A stretch of 64,000 bases of DNA from Bifidobacterium sp. ESL0682 (GCF_029392815.1 NZ_CP113942.1:1860001-1924000); one strand, 5' to 3'; positions 24,017-32,989 are shown, counted from the first letter of the stretch. Translations and numbers: made by a program. The notes: generated by a model not told the origin, from the letters alone.

Positions 24017-24044
24017 ATAAGGCCGATGAGATAAGGCCGATCAA
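24017..24044 (+). repeat. Two 14-base tandem repeats before the LytTR gene
   Basis: ATAAGGCCGATGAG is followed at once by ATAAGGCCGATCAA, an 11-base match with a 14-base period. The pair sits 20 bases ahead of the GTG start of the LytTR gene, just before its AGGAAGG ribosome site. It could affect translation or bind a regulator. Confidence 0.5.
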
Positions 24045-24063
24045 TCAGGAAGGCGGTGGACAC

Positions 24064-24537
24064 GTGACCATCATGTTTCGAGCGAATCCTGAGCTTGAAG
24101 ATGGCGAGGTGAACATTGTCATCGAGGCCACAGCACCCACCGCCGAAGCCTTATCGGTGATGAAAGCCGCGGAAACCCTGGGACGTCGAACGTCGCAAAC
24201 CATCTCCATCGACACGGATGGCAGGATCGAAATCGTGCGCAAAAGCGCCATCATCGCCATCGAAGTGCATGGCAACTCGCTCATGCTCCGGCTCGCCGCC
24301 ACACCAGGCTCACCAGCACACACGCTGAACACCAAAGACCGGCTGCAGCATTTCATGGAGTCGCTGCCACCTTCCGACTTCGTCCAGATATCCAAACAGG
24401 TCGCCATCAACCTGCGTCACTTGAAATCGCTGGAAGCCAGTTATTCCGGCAATATGACGGCAAAGCTCACCGACGGCGTCGACGAAACCGTCAGCCGACG
24501 CTATGTGGCCGACCTGAAGAAAACATTGGGAGTCTGA
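24064..24537 (+). CDS. LytTR-domain transcriptional regulator
   Basis: This 157-residue protein lacks a receiver domain and consists of a short N-terminal part and a LytTR DNA-binding domain (IVRKSAIIAIEVHGNSLMLR, FVQISKQVAINLRHLKSLE, near 60-140). The FVQISK...INL pattern is the LytTR hallmark. The start is GTG with AGGAAGG about ten bases upstream. It overlaps closely with the DUF3021 membrane protein gene (one base between stop and start). This pairing is the known two-gene LytTR regulatory system, in which the membrane protein restrains the regulator. Its likely target is the ABC-2 exporter just upstream. Confidence 0.88.
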   Translation: MTIMFRANPELEDGEVNIVIEATAPTAEALSVMKAAETLGRRTSQTISIDTDGRIEIVRKSAIIAIEVHGNSLMLRLAATPGSPAHTLNTKDRLQHFMESLPPSDFVQISKQVAINLRHLKSLEASYSGNMTAKLTDGVDETVSRRYVADLKKTLGV

Positions 24538-24538
24538 A

Positions 24539-25054
24539 ATGCGTCAAAACGAATACTTCATCGATGAGAACACCGACACAAACAATTCCGATGATATCAA
24601 CAACATCTTCGACAACTACCAAGAGCGCGACGAGAAAGGCGAGAATATGAACCACCGGTCAACAATTCTCCGCGATGTCGCCCGCAACGCGGCCATCGGG
24701 CTGGGATTCGGTTCGTTCTTCTACCTCTTGGTGGAGGCAATTGCTCCGAACTGGGTGCCTATCACCCCGCTCAGCATCATTACACTGTTCATCATGAGCG
24801 CTCTCATCGGAGAGCTGACGTTCCTGCTCGGCAATGAGCGTATCGCCGGTTATATTGCGCACTGCGTACTCACTTTTGCACTGGTTATCGTGTGGATCCT
24901 GATGAACGGTTGGAGTTTCTCACACATCACCGGCGGTCTGCCTACCGTGGCTTTAGTGTTTATCGCAATCTATGGCGCAATCTGGGCAATCAGCATCGCC
25001 CACAACAAGCTGGATGCTCGAAAAATCAACGAAAAGCTGACAGCACAACGCTGA
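24539..25054 (+). CDS. DUF3021 membrane protein, partner of the LytTR regulator
   Basis: The protein has four predicted membrane helices (about residues 45-65, 75-95, 103-123 and 133-153), matching DUF3021. The 35-residue acidic N-terminus before MNHRSTILRDVARN is longer than usual, and a second good start with AAAGG exists at 24644, which would give a typical 136-residue protein. The first ATG has GGGAG six bases upstream and is coupled to the LytTR stop codon. In characterised systems the membrane partner inhibits the LytTR protein until an unknown signal arrives. No enzyme motif is visible. Confidence 0.82.
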   Translation: MRQNEYFIDENTDTNNSDDINNIFDNYQERDEKGENMNHRSTILRDVARNAAIGLGFGSFFYLLVEAIAPNWVPITPLSIITLFIMSALIGELTFLLGNERIAGYIAHCVLTFALVIVWILMNGWSFSHITGGLPTVALVFIAIYGAIWAISIAHNKLDARKINEKLTAQR

Positions 25055-25070
25055 AACACCGCATTTCAGC

Positions 25071-26039
25071 TCAGTACGCGGCCTGTGCTTCGTTGTCGGA
25101 ACCCAAGCGGTTCCAGCGTTGCCCGCGGTTTGAAGCGGCTCCGACACCTTGCATCTCCTGAGCCATCTGCATCAGACGATTGATACGATCCTGAGTGGGC
25201 GGATGCGTTGAGAATAAGCGGCTGAAACCCTCGTCGGAGAAAGGATTAGCAATCATCAGCACTGCGGTGGACTGGGTGCCGGCGGTCTGCGGCATCGGGT
25301 TGGCCTGCGCACCGGAAGTGATCTTGCTCAGTGCCGAGGCGAGCGCCGCCGGATCACCGGTGAGTTTGCTGCCATCTTCGTCCGCGTCGTATTCGCGGGT
25401 GCGAGAAATCGCCATTTGAATCAACGAGGCACCAATCGGCGCGAGAATCGAACTCAACGCCACCCCAATCAGCCCGAAAAGACCGGAATCACGGTCATCA
25501 TCCTCCCGTCCGCCACCGAAGAACATCAGCATATAGCCAAGATAGGTAATCACCGTCGCCATCGCGCTGGCAACGGCCGACGTGAGGATGTCATGGTTGT
25601 AGACGTGCATCAACTCGTGGCCGAGCACGCCTCGCAATTCGCGTTCGTTCAGAATCTGCAGGATTCCCTCCGTGCAGCAGACGGCGGCATGACGCTCGTT
25701 GCGGCCGGTGGCGAAAGCGTTCGGGCTCATCGTCGGGGCGATGTAAATGCGCGGCATCGGCTTGCCGGCACGAGCGGAAAGCTCGCGGACGATGCGGTAA
25801 AGCTCGGGCGCTTCGGCCTCAGAAACCTGCCGCGCACCCATCGAAGCAATCGAGATGCGGTCTGAGAACCAATAGGAGATGAAAGTTGAAGCGAGACCGA
25901 TGAAAATATAGTAGACAAGCGTGTTGCGGCTGGCGCCGGTCAGCCACCAAATGAGCATGATAATGGCCCACATCACTCCGAAAAGCAGTGTGGTTTTAAG
26001 GCCGTTCAAATGGCCGTGCACTTTGATCTTGCCGTTCAT
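25071..26039 (-). CDS. htpX: Membrane zinc metalloprotease HtpX (M48B)
   Basis: The 322-residue protein has two N-terminal membrane helices, the catalytic zinc motif HELMHVYNHD (HExxH, near 140), two more helices around 155-205, the downstream zinc Glu in REYDADEDG, and a C-terminal STHPPTQDRINRL typical of HtpX. It degrades damaged membrane proteins as part of envelope quality control. Length and order match the family. It is convergent with the DUF3021 gene, with only 16 bases between stop codons, and is followed upstream by fprA on the same strand but behind a terminator. Confidence 0.95.
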   Translation of the reverse strand: MNGKIKVHGHLNGLKTTLLFGVMWAIIMLIWWLTGASRNTLVYYIFIGLASTFISYWFSDRISIASMGARQVSEAEAPELYRIVRELSARAGKPMPRIYIAPTMSPNAFATGRNERHAAVCCTEGILQILNERELRGVLGHELMHVYNHDILTSAVASAMATVITYLGYMLMFFGGGREDDDRDSGLFGLIGVALSSILAPIGASLIQMAISRTREYDADEDGSKLTGDPAALASALSKITSGAQANPMPQTAGTQSTAVLMIANPFSDEGFSRLFSTHPPTQDRINRLMQMAQEMQGVGAASNRGQRWNRLGSDNEAQAAY

Positions 26040-26163
26040 AAACCAAAGTGTAGCGAATCAGCCTGTACTTTTGCTGAACGTCAGCTGTGACTACACAGGC
26101 ATCTTGGCCACAGCAGGCCTACGCCCGTCTTCCCGCATCGAGCTCGCGGCAAAATCAAGAAAA

Positions 26164-26196
26164 GGGTGCTTTCTGTCGCAACAACAGAAAGCACCC
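26164..26196 (-). terminator. Rho-independent terminator of fprA
   Basis: GGGTGCTTTCTGT pairs perfectly with ACAGAAAGCACCC around a 7-base loop. On the minus strand, CCC is followed by TTTTCTTGATTTTG. It follows the fprA stop codon by about 85 bases. Confidence 0.9.
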
Positions 26197-26281
26197 GAAT
26201 GGAAACTCGGCGTTACGTCAACTAATCGGTCAGAGCAATCCGCCGAGCGCCACCAACCTGCTCAACATCTCAAAGCGCCAC

Positions 26282-27760
26282 TCAGCCAAGCGCGAGCGAA
26301 CGCATCTGCTCGGGATCGATCACCTTTTTGTGTTCGCGGCCTTCCTTCGCACCCTCGGCACGCTCGTAAGCATCAACCTTCTTCCAGCCGGCGAAATCGA
26401 TAGGCTTGACGCCGCGCGATGCCAGCAGACGGTCGATGGATTCGGGGTCACGGTCGGCGGCGATGCAGCCCTTGCCTGCACCGTCAACGTCCTCAGCCTT
26501 GGCGAGGTCCTCAAGCATGTTGCCGACAATCATCAGCGCATCGGACTTGGTGGAACCAATCAGGCCCACCGGTCCACGCTTGGCCCAGCCTGTCGCGTAG
26601 AGGCGCGGACGGACGGTGCTCTCGCCGGTTTCGGCAGTAAGCGCCGGTTCGGCGAGAATGCGGCCTTCTTCATTGGCCAGGACGTCACGTTGTTCGTCGT
26701 AGGCCACGCCCGGCACGCTCGCCGGCTTATAGCCGATGGCGTGATAGACGGCCTCGACCGGATAATCGGTGAACTCGCCGGTGTGACGCATCACGCCGTC
26801 GGCGCTGGTTTCCGTACGTTCGACATGTAGGCCGATGACCTTGCCGTCCTCGCCCAAAACCTCGGTAGGCGCGGAATTGAAATGAATATAATACTTCTTG
26901 GGTGCAGGATTGCCCTCGAAATCAACACCGCCATCGTCGTCCATATCCTCGGCCATGTCGCGGATAGCATAGAGCTCCTCGACCATCTGACGGGTCAGCT
27001 TGTCTTTACCGGCCTGCTCGACGGTGTCGTCATCAAGGTCGAAATCGTCCTCGTTGATGATGATCTGCACGCCCGGCAGCTTCTCGAGCTCGCGCAGCTC
27101 CTGCACGCTGAACTTGGCCTGGGCCACGCCACGGCGAATGAAGAGATGGAGTTCGCGCGCCTTGTTGGCCTTGATGCCTTCATAGACATTGTCGGGAATA
27201 TCAGTGCGGGACTTGAGATCGTCGGCGTTACGCACCAGCTCACGTGCAACATCCATTGCCACGTTGCCGCCACCGATGACGGCCACCTTTTCGGCGTCAA
27301 GCGGCCAGGTGCGAGCGCCGGTCGGATAGCCGTCGTACCACTCCACGAACCGTGCGGCACCATGCACGCCATCAAGGTCGGATCCAGGAATGGTCAGCGG
27401 GCGGTCGGCCACCGCACCGGTGGCAAAGAGCACCGCATCGTAGCATGGCATCAGATCGTCAAGTGTCAGGTCACGGCCAAATTCCACGTCGCAATACAAA
27501 TGAATATCTGGGTTGTCGAGCGTCTTCTCCAACGCATCGGCGATGAACTTGATGGCCGGGTGATCGGGCGCGACACCGTAACGAACGAGACCAAATGGCA
27601 CCGGCAGCTTTTCGAACAGGTCAATGCGCGCGTTGGCCGGCAGACCAAGCGATTCACCCTTCTTCTTCAGTTCGCGCAGGAAAATGTCGGATGAATAAAC
27701 TCCAGCAGGGCCGGCCCCGACGACGGCGATGCGTAATGTGTTGCTATTGTTTTCGCTCAT
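26282..27760 (-). CDS. fprA: FprA-type ferredoxin/NADP reductase
   Basis: This 492-residue flavoprotein has the FAD-binding dinucleotide fold at the N-terminus (VVGAGPAGVYSSD, near 14-26), the PVPFGLVRYGVAPDHP segment of adrenodoxin-reductase-like enzymes, an NADPH-binding fold (VIGGGNVAMDVAREL, near 164-178), and the C-terminal GWAKRGPVGLIGSTKSDA segment. It transfers electrons between NADPH and ferredoxin or flavodoxin in the cytoplasm. The usual mycobacterial protein is a little shorter; here an acidic insert lies near residue 270-285. It is transcribed alone, ended by a strong terminator. Confidence 0.92.
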   Translation of the reverse strand: MSENNSNTLRIAVVGAGPAGVYSSDIFLRELKKKGESLGLPANARIDLFEKLPVPFGLVRYGVAPDHPAIKFIADALEKTLDNPDIHLYCDVEFGRDLTLDDLMPCYDAVLFATGAVADRPLTIPGSDLDGVHGAARFVEWYDGYPTGARTWPLDAEKVAVIGGGNVAMDVARELVRNADDLKSRTDIPDNVYEGIKANKARELHLFIRRGVAQAKFSVQELRELEKLPGVQIIINEDDFDLDDDTVEQAGKDKLTRQMVEELYAIRDMAEDMDDDGGVDFEGNPAPKKYYIHFNSAPTEVLGEDGKVIGLHVERTETSADGVMRHTGEFTDYPVEAVYHAIGYKPASVPGVAYDEQRDVLANEEGRILAEPALTAETGESTVRPRLYATGWAKRGPVGLIGSTKSDALMIVGNMLEDLAKAEDVDGAGKGCIAADRDPESIDRLLASRGVKPIDFAGWKKVDAYERAEGAKEGREHKKVIDPEQMRSLALG

Positions 27761-27880
27761 GGTTCTAGATTAACGCAACCGGTCATACCACGAAAGACCG
27801 AATGGCAAGAGATTGCTTACATTTCAACGGCAAACCCCGTGCCATTGCTTGGTAAAAGACATATTTGTGGCCCCTGATGC

Positions 27881-28096
27881 CTATACTGAAGAATCGTTCG
27901 CGTGGTTGGTGGCAGCAGCTGCGCCAAGACGATTTAGCAACGCAGACAGCTTGGAAACACAGGCTTTGCGGCGATATTTGCTGGGATGAATCCAGTCATA
28001 TCCGCAATGCCGGCAAACATAGTCGATTTCCCAAGCTCGATGCACCGGCTTGATTCGTCGCGCGGACTCCTCACCTTTCCGCATGCGTCGTCTCAA
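27881..28096 (-). CDS. Possible small zinc-ribbon protein or gene remnant
   Basis: The minus strand codes a basic 71-residue peptide with CRHCGYDW near residue 28 and a Lys/Arg-rich remainder. The same frame continues upstream past the ATG to 28123 and contains CLVCG, so the pair C-x2-C ... C-x2-C of a zinc ribbon is complete only in the extended frame. That extension reaches the start codon of the divergent thiY-like gene and has no good start codon. It may be a remnant of a larger gene cut by the transporter, or a real small protein starting at a TTG. No function is claimed. Confidence 0.35.
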   Translation of the reverse strand: MRRRMRKGEESARRIKPVHRAWEIDYVCRHCGYDWIHPSKYRRKACVSKLSALLNRLGAAAATNHANDSSV

Positions 28097-28123
28097 GCCG
28101 CAGACAAGACAAGGTGATTCACC

Positions 28124-29215
28124 GTGAACATCAAATCAATTAAAAAGGTTACTGCAATCATCGGCGCAGCAGCGCTGGGCCTTTCGCTGGCAGCCTGCGG
28201 CAACACATCGTCAAGCAACAGCAACGCAGCCGATGCCAACGGCAAACCGACACTGACCTTCATGCTGGATTGGACGCCGAACACCAATCACGTCGGCCTC
28301 TATGTCGCCCAGCAGCTCGGCTATTTCAAGGATGCCGGCGTCAACGTGAAGATCCTGCCGACCGCCCAAGCCGGAGCCGAAACCAGCGTGGAGAACGGCG
28401 TGGCCAACATCGGCTTTTCCAAGCTGACCGACCTCGCCAACGCCGATGCGCACGGGGCTGACCTGAAACTCGTCTTCGACCTGACGCAGAAACCCATCGC
28501 CCGCTGGTGCAGCCTGAAAAGCCGTACCGACATCAAGACGCCCAAGGATTTTGCCGGCAAGACCTTCGTCACCTTCGGATCGGCGGAACAGAGCGCTTCG
28601 GTGCGCCAGATGATTCGTTACGCCGGCAGCAACGGTGACTTCAAAACCGCGACGGCAGGCACCAATACTTTCCGTACACTGACGAGCGGCAAAGGCGATT
28701 TCGCCGGCTTCTACGCCAACTGGGAAGAGGTCGAATCGCAGCTCAACGGCCCGGCGCTCAACTGCTTCGCCGCCGACAAGTGGGGCGTGCCCGGCAATCC
28801 CGATCAGCTCGGTTTCGCGGTGAAGAACTCGTGGCTGAAGAACCCGCAGAACGTCGCCAACCTCAAGAAATTCCTCAAGGCCGCACGTCGCGGTTACAAC
28901 TACGCACTGGCCAATCCAGACAAGGCAGCCAACATCCTCGTCAACCAGACCAAGACCTCACACCTCGACCCGAAGCTCGCCCGCGCCTCAATGGAGAAGG
29001 TCGTCAAAGAGGGCTATTGGAGCGGCAACGGCATGGCCGATGACGCGGCCAACGGCAAACCTGACCAGAAGCTCGCCGCCACCGTCAACACCGAAGACGG
29101 TCAGAAATACCTTGACTTCCAGTACAACGCTGGCACTTACACCGATTCGCACAAGAAGAAGCTCGTCCGCGCGCCCCAGGCCGCCGAGCTTTCAACTAAC
29201 AAATACGTGGAATAA
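28124..29215 (+). CDS. thiY: NMT1/THI5-like ABC substrate-binding lipoprotein (thiamine precursor type)
   Basis: The 363-residue protein begins at GTG (AAGGTGATT upstream) with a lipoprotein signal ending LAAC near residue 26. The mature protein has the NMT1/THI5 fold: LTFMLDWTPNTNHVGLYVAQQLGYF near 48-72 and a GFSKLTDLANA segment. Family members bind formylaminopyrimidine or hydroxymethylpyrimidine, precursors of thiamine, outside the cell. The permease gene follows three bases later. No thiamine pyrophosphate riboswitch was recognised upstream and no ATPase gene follows, so assignment to thiamine precursors rests on family only; another small aromatic or amine ligand is possible. Confidence 0.82.
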   Translation: MNIKSIKKVTAIIGAAALGLSLAACGNTSSSNSNAADANGKPTLTFMLDWTPNTNHVGLYVAQQLGYFKDAGVNVKILPTAQAGAETSVENGVANIGFSKLTDLANADAHGADLKLVFDLTQKPIARWCSLKSRTDIKTPKDFAGKTFVTFGSAEQSASVRQMIRYAGSNGDFKTATAGTNTFRTLTSGKGDFAGFYANWEEVESQLNGPALNCFAADKWGVPGNPDQLGFAVKNSWLKNPQNVANLKKFLKAARRGYNYALANPDKAANILVNQTKTSHLDPKLARASMEKVVKEGYWSGNGMADDAANGKPDQKLAATVNTEDGQKYLDFQYNAGTYTDSHKKKLVRAPQAAELSTNKYVE

Positions 29216-29218
29216 GGC

Positions 29219-30036
29219 ATGTCACAACAACATTCAGCAACTCAACAACACCATGACAGCTGGTGGCGCAAAGTACTGCCGCCGGCCGTCGCCATCGGCG
29301 CTGTGCTCGCCGTCTGGCAGATCGCGGCGAGCGCCCACTGGGTTTCCGAAACCACGCTTGCCTCCCCCGCCGCCATCGTCTCGTCAATGATTGCGACCTG
29401 GCCCGATCTTATGGCGGCTACAGCCGTAACCACAGGTGAGGCTCTGGCTGGTTTCGCGATCTCAGTCATTCTCGGCATCGCCATCGGCATCGGCCTCTAC
29501 GCCTCGAAAACCGCCAATCGAGCCATCTACCCGCTGCTGGTGGCAGCTCAGACCATCCCCATCATCACCATCGCGCCACTGTTCATGATCTGGTTCGGCT
29601 TCAATCCGGCCGGCAAGATCACGCTTGTGGCCATCTTCGGCCTGTTCTCCATCGCCGTCGATACCTCGCGCGGACTGAACGCCGTCCCCGCTTCTATCAG
29701 GATGTGGCGCTGACCTGCGGAGCGACAAAACTGTGGACACTGTTCCACGTGAAACTTCGCGTCGCCGCCCGCCAGATTTTCTCTGGCATTCGCATCAGCG
29801 CCGCCTACGTTTTCGGCACGGCCGTCACCGCAGAATATCTCGGTGCCACCAACGGCCTCGGCGTGTGGCTGCAGGGCGCGTTCAACTCCTTCCAAACCGC
29901 TCTGATCTTCTCGGCGGCTCTCGTCGTGGTGGCACTGACCGGCATTCTGCTCGGTCTGGTCTCGCTTGCCGAACGCCTGTTGCTCGGACCTGCCGATCAG
30001 GATGGTGCCCTATCACTGGATGACAGCGAATTCTAG
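29219..30036 (+). CDS. thiX: ABC transporter permease, ThiX/SsuC type (frame interrupted near 29690)
   Basis: Two frames together encode a permease of about 272 residues with an N-terminal helix, PLLVAAQTIPIITIAPLFMIWFG, and the EAA-type loop split at the break. The first frame ends after PASIRMWR; the second resumes with QDVALTCGATKLWTLFHVKL. The expected join, PAFYQDVALTCGA, is restored by adding one base after the C run at 29686-29689. It would form the channel for the preceding binding protein. Normally a ThiZ/SsuB ATPase gene follows, but the next 200 bases are non-coding and then a DUF805 gene begins. The break may be a sequencing error, but the missing ATPase is real within the window. 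Confidence 0.8.
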
Positions 30037-30243
30037 AATCGTCGCTGGCCTACTTCGTCCGCTGATGTCTATTAATCCGAAGTTGTTTGACGCCAAGATA
30101 TCTGAAGTTGATTAGTTACGACACTATCGGCTAAGCTTGAAAGTGTATGTAAGACGGCATATTCGCAATATGGCTGAGTGACATAAATATCGCGGTTGTC
30201 AACGCACACGGAGAGAGAATATCTGTTTCACGAAAGGACATTG

Positions 30244-31761
30244 ATGGACGACACCAATCCAGAAACCAACGGGGATTACACCAATCCAACGCAGGATTCG
30301 AACACGGGCGAAAATCCTTTGAACACTTTCGGCGATTCCACAGGAACTTCACCGGAACAGCAGTATCAAGCCGAAACGACACAAACACCTTCTTCGGAGT
30401 CGTCAACATCGGAGCAGCAAAGCGCTCCGGAATTCAATCTGGTGATGCCCGACCTGCCATCCATGCCCACTCCAGCGACGCAGAACGAAAATCCCGCGAC
30501 GAATGCCACACCGTACTCCGGCGATATCTATGCTGCAGACTCGCAAAATTATGGATTCGCCTCGCAGCCCGGCTCAACTCAGCAATTTGGCTCAACCTCA
30601 CAAGCCGAAACGGTTCCGCAATACAATGCGCCTCAGGCCGATTCAGCCCCGCAAAATAGCCCAATCCAGCAAAGCGCATCAATACCGCAGTACAACACCG
30701 CACAACAGACGGACGGCAATGTTCCGCCGCAAGGCAATCCCTATCAGAACGAGCCGTATCAGGGCGATTCGTATCAAAACGCTCAATACCAGCCTCAGTA
30801 CCAAGGCTCGGCACAGCCCAGCGGCGACGCTCCCATATTCCCGCCAGTAGCGCCTAACCAGCCACCGTACGGCAACCAGAATCCGAATAACTTCGCCGCT
30901 TCACCGACAGTTCCGCTGGGCCTGCCGTTCTACGGCTGCCCGCCGGTGGAGGCCGTCAAGCGCTTCTTCCTCAAGTACGTCAAGTTCTCGGGCCGCGCAA
31001 GCCGTAGCGAGTTCTGGTGGACCTACCTATTCATCTTCTTAGTCAATCTGGTACTCAACATTGTCGACTCCGGTCTATTCCGCGGTAACAACAATCTTTT
31101 CGACACCATCTGGGGACTGGCCATTCTCATTCCGTCCATAGCCATTGGCATTCGCCGTCTGCACGATTCCAACCGATCGGGTTGGTGGTTGATGCTTCCC
31201 GTCGGCCTAGTTTTCGGAAGCACGATTATCTTCATCATCGCCGCAATCGCCGGAGGAATCAGCATCGGTGCCGCAGTCAGTTCAACCGGCAGATATACCA
31301 GCGGTATCGGAGCCGGAGCGGGCGCAGGTATCGTCATCACAGCTATTCTTCTGCTCATCTGCTATATCGCAGCGTTCATCGTGGCAATCGTCCTCATGGT
31401 TGCTGGCCCCAAGCCGGAGGGTGCACGGTTCGATGAAGTTCCACCGATGCAGGCCGGCATGAATGGCTCCTACGCGCCGACGATGGGTCAGCAGAATTCC
31501 TTCAACGGACAGTATGCGCAGCCGGGACAGTACATGCCGCCCACCAACCAGGAGCAAGGCAATCCATATCAGACGCCAGCTACGCAGCAAAATCCTGTCA
31601 ACAACCCATACACGACATCTGCGGAAACATACGGGCAGAACCAGAATTACTCCGGCGAGCAGCCTTACACGGATGCCAACAACGTCAACAATGGCAACAA
31701 CAATGCTGATAACGGCTTTTCGCAGTTCCCGGGAAATGGCGAAAACCAGGCGCAGCAATAA
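30244..31761 (+). CDS. DUF805 membrane protein with Gln/Asn-rich flanks
   Basis: The start at 30244 (MDDTNPETNGDY) has AAAGGA six bases upstream and is preferred over 30196. The protein has about 505 residues. Residues 1-225 are low-complexity, rich in Gln, Asn, Pro, Ser and Tyr (repeated PYQ/SYQ pieces). A DUF805 domain follows (FLKYVKFSGRASRSEFWWTY; GIRRLHDSNRSGWW) with four membrane helices between about 255 and 390. The C-terminal 115 residues are again Gln/Asn/Tyr-rich. DUF805 has no defined function. The disordered tails on both sides are the striking feature; they may face the cytoplasm and bind partners. Confidence 0.8.
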   Translation: MDDTNPETNGDYTNPTQDSNTGENPLNTFGDSTGTSPEQQYQAETTQTPSSESSTSEQQSAPEFNLVMPDLPSMPTPATQNENPATNATPYSGDIYAADSQNYGFASQPGSTQQFGSTSQAETVPQYNAPQADSAPQNSPIQQSASIPQYNTAQQTDGNVPPQGNPYQNEPYQGDSYQNAQYQPQYQGSAQPSGDAPIFPPVAPNQPPYGNQNPNNFAASPTVPLGLPFYGCPPVEAVKRFFLKYVKFSGRASRSEFWWTYLFIFLVNLVLNIVDSGLFRGNNNLFDTIWGLAILIPSIAIGIRRLHDSNRSGWWLMLPVGLVFGSTIIFIIAAIAGGISIGAAVSSTGRYTSGIGAGAGAGIVITAILLLICYIAAFIVAIVLMVAGPKPEGARFDEVPPMQAGMNGSYAPTMGQQNSFNGQYAQPGQYMPPTNQEQGNPYQTPATQQNPVNNPYTTSAETYGQNQNYSGEQPYTDANNVNNGNNNADNGFSQFPGNGENQAQQ

Positions 31762-31806
31762 ATCATCCAGCTAACCGGCACCAACAATGTCGGCGATGAT
31801 ATACGA

Positions 31807-31846
31807 AATCCGCCTCGTCCGAATAATGTTTCGGGCGGGGCGGATT
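31807..31846 (+). terminator. Rho-independent terminator after the DUF805 gene
   Basis: AATCCGCCTCGTCCGAA pairs with TTCGGGCGGGGCGGATT (two G-T pairs) around a short loop, followed by CTTATTACTTT. It lies 45 bases after the stop codon. Confidence 0.8.
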
Positions 31847-31958
31847 CTTATTACTTTAACGTATGCAGCAATGACACTGTCTGGTCACGAGGTTTACAAC
31901 GCTACCAGCGAATCGTTCCGCCATCACCAGCTCATTGCACCTCACGACACTTCCAGGT

Positions 31959-32906
31959 TTACAGTTCCACCGGTGGCTTGTTTTTATCTTCCGGAATGTC
32001 TTTGAACTTTTCGGCGAGCTTGGCCTTCTTCATCTTCTCTTCTTTTTCCTTTTCGGCCTTGGCCACCGCCACCGGATCGTAGACGACGTCGTTATGGTGC
32101 TTCTCCCACTCAGTCTTGGCCAGCGGCGCAACAAACTCAGCAACCGCATCCAGGCCACGCTCAGCGTTGCCGGAACCGGCCGCTTCACGATAGTTGTTCA
32201 CCAGATCCTTGAACTGCTGACTCGTCAGGTTCATGCGCGGAATCGACATGCGCTCGCACAGCTCGTTGATATACAGCATGATAGGAGTCGCGTTGCGGGC
32301 CGCGGCATCGGAACCAGCCGGAACATCGTCGTTTTCAACCAAACCGAACAGCCCGCCAATCGCGGCCAATACCACCGCGAGGCGCTGGGCCACACTTTCG
32401 ACGTCCGTCCCAAGCGGCGTGGAATCGTCATCACCGAATACCGCACTGGTACCCGCTGCATTTTCGATTTCTTCAAGCGCGGCAGCTACGGCCTTCACCG
32501 TTTTGTCATCCCAGCCGACGTTGAGATCACCGGCACCCGCCATCACGAGCGTAGTGTCGCCGTTACGGGAATAGTCTTCCATCTGCTCGTACGCATCGTT
32601 GACGTCAATCAGCGCGTCAACCGTCGACTGTGGACGGCCGGGAATGCTGACCGCACCTTCATAGACGAATTCGGCATCGGCCATGGGGATTTCTTCACCA
32701 GTGATGACCTCTGCGACAGCCCGGCAAACGAGAACCTGCAAGTCCTCGGCGTATTTCGCATCATTGCTCAGCTTTTGAGCGGTATCCAACGGCCAAAGCC
32801 CAATGAGATCGACGCCAGCCTGCGCCGCATCCCGCACCTCAGGCATCAAAGCCAGACGCGCCAAGTCACCGTCTTTGATGATGCCGCCTTCAATATCCAC
32901 CGCCAT
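31959..32906 (-). CDS. Conserved hypothetical cytoplasmic protein
   Basis: Starting at MAVDIEGG (AAAGGAG seven bases ahead; the frame opens at 32948), this acidic protein has about 315 residues. It has no signal peptide or membrane helix. Its middle contains helical segments, and the last 40 residues are Lys/Glu-rich (KAEKEKEEKMKKAKLAEKF) and probably a charged helix, ending in PPVEL. I do not recognise the family. It lies 83 bases from the phosphatase gene on the same strand. Codon use looks like that of its neighbours, so it is a normal resident gene. Confidence 0.65.
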   Translation of the reverse strand: MAVDIEGGIIKDGDLARLALMPEVRDAAQAGVDLIGLWPLDTAQKLSNDAKYAEDLQVLVCRAVAEVITGEEIPMADAEFVYEGAVSIPGRPQSTVDALIDVNDAYEQMEDYSRNGDTTLVMAGAGDLNVGWDDKTVKAVAAALEEIENAAGTSAVFGDDDSTPLGTDVESVAQRLAVVLAAIGGLFGLVENDDVPAGSDAAARNATPIMLYINELCERMSIPRMNLTSQQFKDLVNNYREAAGSGNAERGLDAVAEFVAPLAKTEWEKHHNDVVYDPVAVAKAEKEKEEKMKKAKLAEKFKDIPEDKNKPPVEL

Positions 32907-32989
32907 AGTCGCTCCTTTGCCTTTGCTGCCAACTGCCGGTTTCCTCACTCTATCGTAATCCCTACACGGCTACGACACCGCCGATGAGC

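Noticed and set aside
27766..28123. TPP riboswitch before the thiY-like gene
   Set aside because: I looked for the conserved CUGAGA and the second helix sequence of the TPP aptamer and found neither.
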